A DNA stretch of 34,307 bases from Funneliformis mosseae (taxonomy: Eukaryota > Glomeromycota > Glomeromycetes > Glomerales > Glomeraceae). Under the pieces are notes generated by a model. That model was not told the DNA's origin. It ran no database searches and worked only from the letters and a program-made list of their open reading frames with translations. The stretch is taken from assembly GCA_910592005.1 (NCBI GenBank), contig CAJVPP010000372.1, positions 1 to 34,307 on the forward strand, read 5' to 3'. Numbering within the stretch: position 1 is the stretch's first letter; the number at the start of each line of letters is the position of its first letter. Positions 1 through 9,650 of the stretch are shown one piece after another. A program made the position numbers and the translations under genes.

Positions 1-1560
1 AAAGAAATTTTGTATAAATAGATAGACTTTTTGCTTATATTGTAAATTAACTCTTTTGCAGATTTGTAAACTCTTTTACAAATACGAGTTTTAATATAAT
101 AAAGGAATTATTTAAAACTTATATCTTTTTGCCTTTTCATGTCTTCATATAGTCTAACGTGATCTTTACACATTATTTTTAATTGAGTTTGTCATCTGAA
201 TTCTTTAATTAAAATTGTTCATAATCTCATTTTTCAAGTCTTTATACTTGATAGATTTATTTAAGTCCAACGCATAAATTTGGTAAAGTTAAGAGTTAGG
301 CAGATTCTAATATCTTGATTGCAGTAAGTCGCAATTAGAAATTTCGAGTAGAGACTTGATAACATGATTACTCTGAGTTGAAGAATTCCACGGTAACAAT
401 ATATAATAGATAATTTATATTCAAAATATTTTTTTTAGCAGAAATAGTTATTGAAATAAAAATAAAATAAAAACTTTTTTTTAAAAGAGAATACAAAAAA
501 TGTAGAATTTTTTTCATACTATATAGTAGTTATTAGAAATCATACAAGTATAGATTTTTAAAAAATCATACATTTATAGGTTTTAAAGTATACTATATAT
601 ACTATACAGGTTTATATAATAGTTGTATATTTGATATTAATATAAAATAAATATTAAAACTAAAATTAGTATTATAGATATTGATGAATGTTAATTTTAT
701 AATATTATGTTTAATTTTCAAAAAAAAAATACATAGACCATTTATGGTTTCTAGTAGCACTTTTTCATAATATTAGATTGAAATAATAATATTTTTAGAA
801 TAAGATAAAAAAATTCTTTTTCTTGAATCACATAAAATAGAATAAATTACAAATCATTTATTAAATTAATTAATAGATAATATGCAAACTTTTTATATAA
901 TAAATAATTTTAAATTTTATGAATTTATTTATAAACTTGAAGAATTATATTTTATTTTATATAAAATTAGTTTACATAAAAAATGAGTAAAACTATTAAT
1001 ATTAATAAAAAAAATTAAAAAACTAATAAAAAGTTTAATAGAAAACTTTATTTTTTATAACTAATTTATTAATATAATATTATACTAAAGAATAGTTTTA
1101 AAAAATTATTGTAAAATCTAAAATATAAGTATAACAAAAGAAATTAACCACATTTTGACTCAAATTTTAAGCAAATGGATAAATAAACATTAGATATAGA
1201 TAAATATAATCCTTTACTTATGCTTTAGACTAATATTTATATTAGAAATATAATCCATTAGATAATTCTAATTTTAAAATTAAATAAGAATTACTTACAA
1301 TTCTTACAATTACAAATTTTACATATTTATATTCAGGTAATAATATTGAAGATTACTTATATAAGGAATTTTAAAATAGGATATTATATAAAATTATTTA
1401 AAAAAATAGCAGATAATAATTTTCTATATTAAAAGTAATTTATTAATTAAAAATAAATCATATTTATTATATAATATATACTATACAATTTGTGATTAAA
1501 GATAGATTAAAAATATAAAAGTTTATTTGATAATATAAAAAATTAAATATTTTATATTAA

Positions 1561-1759
1561 ATTATAACTATAGATGAAGGATGAAATTCCTTAATAACAG
1601 TCAAAACTTAGACGAAACTATATTAAAATCATAATAAGAGATATGATGAAACCCTTTTGATACAACAAAAGCTGAAACTATCAAAACTATATTAAAAACA
1701 TAAAAAAAGATATAATGAAATTATTTTAAGAAGATTTAGCAGACATCTATAATTATAAC
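1561..1759. repeat. Dispersed ~199 bp repeat, copy 1 (MITE-like)
   Basis: This copy aligns along nearly its whole length with 3821-4012 and 4314-4520. Its outer ends are inverted: attataactatagatg at 1561-1576 is nearly the reverse complement of catctataattataac at 1744-1759. Inside, a motif of about 35 bp starting actatattaaaa is repeated twice about 80 bp apart. No protein is encoded. The short length, inverted ends and multiple copies fit a non-autonomous DNA transposon (MITE), but no clear target-site duplication can be recognised in such AT-rich flanks. Confidence 0.65.
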
Positions 1760-3820
1760 AAATATTATAGTTTATTAAAAATAACTCTTTATAAAATAAA
1801 AGAGTTAAAAAGTATGAAAATTTATATTATATTTATTTTGCTAATTGTTTATTTAAGTTTTATATCACTATAAATTATTCTAATCATTTTGCATAATACT
1901 TTAAATGTTTTAATAATGCTATTTTTTAATTTATATTATTATTTTTTTATATTTAATAATAGAATCAAATACTTAAAAACTAAATATTTTAATATAATAT
2001 ATCTAATACAGATATATTAAAATAGTATTATTTTTATTAGAAAGACTACTTTATTTTTATGATATACTTTTTGTATAAGTTAATAAACTTATTTAGATTT
2101 TAATAAAATTACTTGTATTAATAGTGATAATTTAAAAAAAATTATTGATTAGCTTAAAAAATTAGATTGCATTAAAAAAAAATTAATCTTATTATTTTAA
2201 CTTTTTGTAAATATAATTAACTTTACAATTTTCTGCTTTTTCTGTAATACTTTTATTAATAATTAAATAAACTAAAATATTTAGTCATTTTATGAAACTA
2301 AAACTATTTAGTCTTTAATAATTAAAAAACCAAAATGTTGAAACTTTATTTCTATAGATTTTTTTTATAGATTTTAACACAATTTTTAATATTTTATTTT
2401 ATCATAAATTCTAAAAATTTAGAAATTTTGTAAATAAATATAATTTATTATATTTTGTTTATTATATAAGAAGTTTTACTGGAAAAATTAGGTTTTAAGA
2501 AATTTTTTATTAAATTTTAGTTTTTATTGTATTTTAATTTTTGATGTTAGATTAAATGTAATAATGTCTTAATTTTAGTTAAAAAAAATTCTTAGAATCT
2601 AATTTTTCTAGTAAATTTCTATATAAATAATTATTATCTATAATGTTAATTAGTATATTTTTTGATTATATATTTAATTAATAATAAATAATAAAAAATT
2701 TAAGTTAAAAATTAATAAAAATTAAATAATAATATATTTTTAAATAAAGATAAATAAATAAAAATTTATAATTTATATATTATAAAATAATTTAGGTTTA
2801 ATCATTTAGTTATTTAATTATTTACTAAATGTTTATTCAAAAGTTTAGACTTAAGTCAAAAGATTAGTCAAATATAAAATTTGATAAAAGTTTAATTATG
2901 ATAAAAAATAATTTAAACAGATATCACTATATACAAAAAGTAACATAAATATTATATAATTTTTTTGTGAGATTTAAATCAGTTACTTTTTAGCATATAA
3001 ATAAAATAAGATTTTTTATAGTATTTTATGTTGCTTATTTAATTAAAAATAATATTATTTTGATCAAAAACACATTGGAATTTATTTAAAATTTTAAAAA
3101 ATTTGTAATTCTCACACTTTTTCACATTATTTTTGTAATGATTAGTCTTGCAAAAGAATTTACTCTTGAATAAAAAGATTTATTTTTACTTATAAAAAGC
3201 TTAGTATTACTCAAAAAAACTGCAGAATTGCTAAATACTATCAATTAATAGTTTCTTGAGTTTTAATTTTCAATAATCGAATTATTAATAAATTATCAGA
3301 ATATTCTTAAATTATAATTAAGTAAAAATAAAATAAACTAATAAATAGTGTTTTTAATAATAAAAATTCTAGATATTAAAGCTTAAAAAAAGTTTGCCAG
3401 TTTTCTTAAAATAAAATAGAGGTAAAAAAGTATTTAAATGAATTAATTAAACAGTATTGAGAACTAAAAATATTTAATTATATATTTCATATTCAAAATT
3501 ATTGATTTCTTTTATATATAAAGCTAAAAGACTTGATTTTATAAATAGTTTTAAGATTATATAATAGCTGATTAAAGAAAAGTAATTTGATCAGATGAAT
3601 CTACATTTCTCAATTTCAAACTTCAGAATAGAAAAATTCTTTGATGAATATTTGATGATGAATTTAATGAAAATTGTATAATCTTTGTAATTTAGTTTTA
3701 GTCCTATTATCCTATTAGTTAGTTTTATTACTGGTAAAATTTATTGTAAAATTCTTAAAAAATATGCTATTCTAAATATAAGTACAAAAAGGTTTGTCTT
3801 TTAAAAAGACAATATATCAG

Positions 3821-4012
3821 TGTTATAGATGAGAAACGAAACTCCTTAATAACAGTTAAAACTTATACAAAATTATATTAAAATCATAATAAGGGATACG
3901 ATGAAACCCATTTGATATGACGAAAGCTGAAACTGTTAAAACTATATTAAAAATATAGAAAAGGGTATGACAAAATTATTTTGAGAAAGTTTCAGCAAGT
4001 ATCTATAATCAG
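3821..4012. repeat. Dispersed ~190 bp repeat, copy 2 (MITE-like)
   Basis: This is the second copy of the family at 1561-1759, in the same orientation. It shares the block ccttaataacagt near the left end, the doubled actatattaaaa motif, and the right-end string tctataat. Its ends (gttatagatg on the left, tatctataatc on the right) keep only the inner part of the inverted repeat. The substitutions relative to copy 1 are scattered, as expected for an old insertion. Confidence 0.62.
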
Positions 4013-4313
4013 TATATACAGTAAAAATTGCATAAGATTTTCTGTATTTAAATAATGTAAAACTTTTGTTATAATCAATTTAAAGCCTTAATTAATCTTA
4101 ACTTTATTAAGGAACTTTAATTAATTGTTAAGTCAGGATTTTAAAAATATAAATCTAAATCATTTATTGTTTAAAAATTGAAAAAGAAGGTTATTGAAGA
4201 ATAAAATTAATTTTTGAAAAAATATATCAGAACTTAATTAATTCTATGCTTTTTAGAATTCAAGTAGTTATTTTTGTTAAAGGTGATTACATTAAATATT
4301 AAATATATTATAT

Positions 4314-4520
4314 TTATAACTATATAATGATGAGGGACAAAACCCCTTAATAACAGTTGAAACTTAGACAAAACTATATTAAAATCATAATAAGAGATAT
4401 GACAAAATTCTTTCAATACGACAAAAGCCAAAACTGTTAAAACTATATTAAAAATATAGAAAAGGATATGATGAAATTATTTTGAGAAGGTTTCGGCAGG
4501 CATCTATATAACTATATATA
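4314..4520. repeat. Dispersed ~200 bp repeat, copy 3 (MITE-like)
   Basis: This is the third copy, same orientation, only about 300 bp from copy 2. It has the family block ccttaataacagt, both internal actatattaaaa motifs and the tttcggcaggcatctata right end. The left flank (ttataactatataatgatg) and right flank (catctatataactatata) are again imperfect inverted repeats. The short minus-strand frame at 4234-4431 overlaps this copy and is probably not a gene. Confidence 0.62.
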
Positions 4521-5275
4521 AAATAAAATTGATATACAATATTTATTTTACCCTTTTGTATATGGGATAAGCTAAGACTGTAATATTTATAATATAATAT
4601 TTTAGGAGGTAAAAATAATTAAAATCTTAGTATATATAATATAATGTAAAATTATTATAAGATAAAAGGTGAAGAATATGAGCTTATAATAAATGAATAT
4701 TATATAATAAATATTATTACCTTTACAATTACTAATAAGTAATTAAGAATTAAGTTTTAAACATTATATAAAGTTATTCTTAGAATAAATTCTGATATTA
4801 TAATTAAGTTTTAAACTAACCTTTATCATTTCAAAAAAAAAAAAATAAAAGATCAGTTATATAACTAAAATAAGAATTTTTTTTAAAATTCAAACAGTTT
4901 ATAATGAAAAATTTTATTTATAAAACTATTTTTAAGTAAAAGTTTTTTAAATTAAATTTTGTATATAAACATCTTATTTATAAAATATTTAAAATAATTT
5001 ATTATTAAGAAAAATAAAAAAGATTGTTACAAATAAAACATATAATAAAATATTACAAAAAATATATTTTTTTTATTTATTAATTAAAATTATTTTTAAA
5101 TATTTTTAAAATGAATTTAAAAAAATTAATACTTTTATAATAAAATTTATAATAAAAAATGTAATTAACTATTGATCTTTAAAGAAAATACATAAAAATT
5201 ATTTTTAAAAATTAAATTTTAACTGATATATCTTGCTATCTATTAATCTCAAAAATATAAAAATATTGCCTTTTA

Positions 5276-5743
5276 TTGTATGCCACTGTATACAGTACCC
5301 AGGATCTTAACCAAAAATGGGATTTTTCAAATTGAATAATATCTATGGATACTAAATGAGAAACTGGATACTATTTTAAAGGGGATACAATATACAAGAG
5401 ATACTGTATATGAAGGTTACAAATACACAACTTTAATAAATAAATATCAAAAAAAATTAAATTTACTTTCCTTCTTCAATTCAGTTTCACAAATATTGAG
5501 AAAAACTTAATATTTTTCCTTACTTTATATAAAAATTATGAAAAACACTTAAGTAATAGGAAAAGTTAATATTGAAGACATGATGCTATGCCTGGGTATC
5601 AATCAATTTTCACAAAGTTTAGCTTTGAATAGTATCCGGATACTATTTGTGATTAGGTCAACATGTATAGTGAATAGTATCCAGGTATTAATCACGGGGG
5701 GGGGGGTATTATTTTTGGGGATACTGTATGCAGTGGCATACGG
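5276..5743. mobile_element. ~468 bp TIR element flanked by TA (non-autonomous DNA transposon)
   Basis: The left end (5276-5300) starts ttgtatgccactg and the right end (5717-5743) is its near-perfect reverse complement, ending cagtggcatacgg; about 21 of 25 positions agree. TA lies immediately outside each end (5274-5275 and 5744-5745), which fits a TA target-site duplication as in Tc1/mariner-like elements. The interior carries repeated ggatact/agtatcc motifs, a 20-bp perfect palindrome at 5628-5647 and an 11-base G run at 5696-5706. No transposase frame is present, so the element would depend on an enzyme encoded elsewhere. Confidence 0.72.
5628..5647. repeat. 20-bp perfect palindrome inside the TIR element
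   Basis: The sequence aatagtatccggatactatt reads identically on both strands. It sits about 100 bp inside the right end of the 468-bp element and is built from the same agtatcc/ggatact motif that recurs elsewhere in the element. Confidence 0.8.
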
Positions 5744-5959
5744 TAATAGATTTTAATGAAATAAATCCAATTAATTAAATTTTATTTTAAATAATAAAAT
5801 TAAAAAATTGAAAAATTGATATATATTGATAATTATTAATTTACAATTTATAAATAAATTTTATTTTATAGTTTTATAATCTTTATAAATAATGCTTATT
5901 GTAATATCATTTTAAAAATTACATTACTTATTGCTTAATTTGGAAAAAAAAAATTTTAA

Positions 5960-5970
5960 CCCCCCCCCCC
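5960..5970. repeat. C11 homopolymer
   Basis: A run of eleven C lies about 110 bp upstream of the MATH/BTB start codon, in otherwise AT-rich DNA. It is complementary to the G11 run at 5696-5706. Both are exceptional for the local composition. Confidence 0.8.
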
Positions 5971-6078
5971 GGAATTGTAAGGTTTTGATGTAACCAATAA
6001 ATACAGGGTTGTAATAATTATTAAACCATTCCGTTGTCGCTTAATTTTGTCCTTTCGTCAGCAATCAATTTCATAACC

Positions 6079-7877
6079 ATGTGCGATAATCGCGAAAATA
6101 CTACCTGTGCAACTTATGAGTTTGCATTTTGTGGATTAGCTCAACTGAATAAAGCATTATATAGTCCTATTTTTTCTTCAGGAAGTGACCAACACTTATG
6201 GCAACTTTGGATACAACCAGTGAGAATGAGAATTTTTATCTTTATTTTAAAAACTCTGCGTTCGATATATAATTTGCTTAATGATTCTTTGAATGACGAC
6301 AGGCCGATACGCTAAAAGATGGTGAGGAATATCTATCCTTATATCTCTGTGTTATTCCTAATAATAACGAAATCAAAACCGTTGAGCCATGGCGAGAACG
6401 TATGTTGACAACCGCAACAGTTTATCTTATGGATCCTAAAACGAAAACTCGTATAGGAAGTACGATTTATTACACTAATAAGAATCTCAGAAAATTCTCT
6501 ATTAGATGTTCATATCGAGGTATTTTGTGATAATGTTAAGCTTCCAATTTTATATTGATCAAAGTTAATTCATCGTTCAACTTTGAATTAAAATGTCTAG
6601 GCCGGGAATTTTTCGTTAAACGATCCGTGATACCATCGACTAAATTAGTTCTAGGGATTGAATTTTTAAACGTTCCTTTTACCGAGAACTACGTCATGTG
6701 GAATGATAATAATTGTGCTCCTCCAGATTCACTAGTTCATTCATGGAGTACCGCTGTTAATAATCCGAGAATGGCAGATGTCTTGTTTCAGGTTCAGGGA
6801 GAAATTCTTTGTGCGAATAAAGAAATTGTTTGTGGAAGAAGTGAATACTTTAAAGCCATGTTTGCTAGCGGATACGTTGAATCGCGCACGATATCCGTTG
6901 CAGAGTGTGGACGGTTAAGAAAACGACTTCGAGACTCCATTGGTAATGGACGAAAATCGATTGAACAAAGTTTGGAAAGTACCGAGACGGATATGGAAGA
7001 GTTGGACAAATCGATCCAACTTGGAAATAAAGATGATGAACAAAGGATTACTAAAAAGCAACGGTCGATACATACAGAAAGTGCGACAACAACTACCACT
7101 ATATGTGTCACAGCTTCCATTACGCCCAATCACGATATTGATGAATTTACCACCCTTTACTCTCAGAATAATTCTACACATTACAGAAATGATGGTATTA
7201 AAAAGGTTGATGACGATCTTCAGATCGAAGGTCAAGTCAATGATGTAAATAATAATAATAACAATAATAATAATAATCATAATAATCATAATAGGAACGA
7301 TCATGAGATCCCAGAATCATTAGTTAAATCAAAGAGCATTGGACAAGAAAATATTGTTGGGAAACAGGATCGGGTCTTTTCGGCTGTTATAGCTAAAACC
7401 AGTGGGCCTGAAGCAGAGGTTGATGATGAGGATTTCCCTCAAGATTTACCTCCCGGATTCTATCATGTTGTCAACATTACAGATTGTGATGCGCCAACTT
7501 TTTATGCATTGCTCCATTATTTATATACCAATGAAATCGTACTCTCCGAACCCTCAGGGACACCCAGGGTGACATCGCTCGTAAATCTTTTCCGACTGGC
7601 CGATAAATACCAAATCATTGATTTAAGACAACGTGCGTTAGCACGAATTTACAAAGAACTGGCGATATCTAATGTTGCTGAAGTGTTATTTAGTTTGGGC
7701 CATCAATGGCCAGATTTGAAAAAAGTTTGTATGGATTACATAATGAAACATTTTGCAACAGTTAGAGATACTGAAGGTTTTAATAAGGTTATGGAACATC
7801 CTGAAAGTTATACAGGTTTTAGCGAAATAGCTAAAGATCTCTTTAAAAAATTAAAGATTGCTGACGAAAAAGAATGA
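6079..7877 (+). CDS. MATH and BTB/POZ domain protein (Spop-like), 3 exons, 544 aa
   Basis: Exons 6079-6219, 6303-6519 and 6601-7877. Both introns (83 and 81 bp) start GT, end AG and keep the frame. The first 60-codon reading frame appears to start upstream at TTG; I chose the ATG at 6079, which has A at -3. Residues ~10-150 form a MATH domain (YEFAFCGL, LWQLWIQP, FFVKRS). The BTB domain begins at ~177 (MADVLFQV...FKAMF) and is interrupted by a ~185-residue polar insert (~219-404) with an Asn-rich run, then resumes with TFYALLHYLYTNEIVL and a helical C-terminal part resembling BACK. Proteins of this type act as substrate adaptors for cullin-3 ubiquitin ligases; that role is family knowledge. 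Glomeromycotina carry many paralogues. Confidence 0.88.
7243..7285 (+). repeat. Trinucleotide (AAT)n microsatellite inside the BTB gene
   Basis: A near-perfect AAT repeat with AAC and CAT interruptions encodes a run of ten Asn followed by His/Asn. It lies in the middle of the BTB insert, so length changes would keep the frame. Confidence 0.85.
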
Positions 7878-7977
7878 ATTATTCTATAATAAAGTAATGT
7901 AATCCCTTGAACACTTAATTTATTATTTGGATTAAAATGTATTCTGACTTTTTTATTATAATCTTATTCCCCTTAAT

Positions 7978-8724
7978 TTAAACTCGTGATGGATACATCA
8001 TCTTGAAATTTCAATAAAATAATGTTTAATACATGGATTTGAAAATCTAATCCAGATTTGTTAAATCAATTTCACTTACGATTCGAACGGAAGCACCAAA
8101 GCTCTTTGGAGGAAGATTTTTTCGGAATTTAGCTTTCACGACACCACTATTGCCATGAGGCCTAAAGTTATCAAAATTGAGTTAATATAACAATTGATCA
8201 TATTTTTACATGATTTTAAAGGTTATTACCTAGTTACACGACCCCAAATTACGCGAATCTTACTACCACTTTTCTAAATAGATGCAATTTAAACAATGAA
8301 TGGATTAACTTTTAATTTTCCGTTTCTTTTTTTTTTTTTTCAAAAAAAACATAATAAATAAATAAAGGATTGAAAATAATCACCTCCCGTTTAGCTCGAT
8401 ATACAAAAGCGACATGTTTACCAAGGTAGAATTCTGTTTCTGCCTTTGTTGCTACGCCCTCGATTTTAATTAAAGATGTATCTGGAGATTGATTTTTCTT
8501 TGAGCGCTTGTATCCGAGATGGCGACCCTTTGCGTAAAGACTAAATATATATAAAATTGATTCGTTAATGTTGATAAACTTCACTTTTTGTTTTTTTTCG
8601 AAACCTAAAAAAAAAATATCCATCCAGCCAACTTTCAAATTTCGAAAGCGAATAAAAAGTGAGGTGTTTTATCTAGTATGTTTGAATATATTGTAATTAC
8701 GCACCGAACTGGTTTACTTGTCAT
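7978..8724 (-). CDS. RPL33: 60S ribosomal protein eL33 (L35Ae/Rpl33), 5 exons, 108 aa
   Basis: Complement of exons 7978-8001, 8080-8161, 8230-8273, 8384-8540 and 8705-8724. The spliced product is 108 residues, close to the 107 of yeast Rpl33. Recognisable family blocks are [65 protein letters not shown] and the C-terminal SVRIMMYPSRV. The last exon has only 24 nt; if its intron (which starts with a consensus GTAAGT) were retained, the protein would end in a non-family tail. eL33 is a structural protein of the large ribosomal subunit. It shares a 184-bp divergent promoter with the small membrane-protein gene to the right and ends 100 bp from the MATH/BTB stop. Confidence 0.95.
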
Positions 8725-8908
8725 TTTAAAGGCGTCAAATGTGAAATTAAATGAAGAGGAAGTTTAATTTTTATTTCATAATCCAAAATTTATGCATATT
8801 CACTAAGATCTGATCGTAAAAAAATTTATTATCCAATCAAATCTTCAAGCGAATTTATATAAATAGGAGAATGAAACAACTGTGAAAATCCGTAATTTTT
8901 CTCTCTTA
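8725..8908. promoter_or_regulatory. Divergent promoter: RPL33 / small membrane-protein gene
   Basis: Only 184 bp separate the two divergent start codons, so promoter and 5' leader elements for both genes must lie here or inside the first introns. The plus side has a tatataaataggag stretch about 50 bp before the start, a possible TATA-like element. No other motif was recognised. Confidence 0.55.
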
Positions 8909-9565
8909 ATGGTATGTATGATATTATTGCCTTTTGTCTAAATTTCGTTCCTTTCTACTTACTTACATTCTTATCAATTCTTTTTTTATTTTTTATTAAT
9001 ACCATTCAGGGTGCAGTTAAACGATATCCTTATCCTAAAGAAGTTTGGTAAGTTTTAATTTAATCGACAATTGAACAAATTTTACACGAGATTGACAAAA
9101 TCATTGCATTATATTGTATTTAATACAGGACTCCAGGTATATTATATTATAATAGTTTCCAAGTCACTTATTTGTTCAAGATTGTTCATTTATTTATGTT
9201 TCGTAGCCGGTGGTTGGTGGAGTCGGCCGGCTAATTGGAAAAGTAATACAACTATAATCACGGCAGGGTTCTTTGTAATTGTAGGAATTGTTTGGAATAT
9301 TTCGGCTACACGTGAGGTAAATTTTTTTTTTTTTACAACGCGCAAGTCGCGTGTTATAGATGTCATTATTCATACGATTTATTATAGTGGCGTCATAACA
9401 AACCTAATCAATGGATCCCTTCAATGATGGTTGGTACATTTTTTTCTCTATTGTCATTGTCAATTTAATTTATTAAATAATTATTACAATATAATTTATG
9501 ATTAGTGGTCTAAACAATTTAAAGATGGTGAATATAAGGATTTAAAATTCGACACAAAAAAATAA
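8909..9565 (+). CDS. Small single-pass membrane protein, 6 exons with an 8-nt microexon, 86 aa
   Basis: Exons 8909-8911 (the ATG alone), 9010-9047, 9129-9136 (8 nt), 9207-9316, 9388-9429 and 9506-9565. All introns start GT, end AG and the spliced frame is continuous. The product begins MGAVKRYPYPKEVW, followed by PAGGWW and a hydrophobic segment (~residues 37-53, TTIITAGFFVIVGIVW) and ends with a basic/polar tail containing WIPSMMWSKQF. The layout resembles small mitochondrial inner-membrane proteins conserved in fungi, but I do not recognise a named family, so function is left open. Skipping the microexon would lose the PAGG junction and shift the frame. It is divergent from RPL33 and ends 85 bp before the convergent ATPase gene. 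Confidence 0.75.
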
Positions 9566-9650
9566 TAATTAGATTCTAAAATAGCTAAGTTATTAATATT
9601 AATTACATGTATGATTTTATGAAATTTTAATAGTACATGAAAATTTTTTG

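Larger units (their letters stand above)
1..5270. other. AT-rich gene-free desert
   Basis: The sequence is almost entirely A/T with long runs of both bases and stop codons dense in all frames. No reading frame here has recognisable protein similarity; the one frame over 60 codons (4234-4431, minus) lies partly inside a repeat copy and is low complexity. The only structure I could support is the three-copy repeat family listed separately. The stretch is probably decayed transposon and spacer DNA, which is inference from composition. Confidence 0.7.

Noticed and set aside
4234..4431. 65-codon minus-strand frame in the left desert
   Set aside because: It overlaps repeat copy 3 and is low-complexity; no sign of a gene.
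6216..6272. Alternative frame TSENENFYLYFKNSAFDI in the MATH region
   Set aside because: It lies inside the 83-bp intron with good GT/AG borders; splicing gives a better MATH domain (LWQLWIQP joined to ADTLKDGEEYLSLYL).
6794..7304. Open frames on the minus strand opposite the BTB insert
   Set aside because: They are shadows of the coding strand, dominated by Ile/Val runs that mirror the AAT repeat.
8541..8703. Possible snoRNA in the first intron of RPL33
   Set aside because: No C box (RTGATGA) and D box (CTGA) pair or H/ACA structure could be found in the intron.
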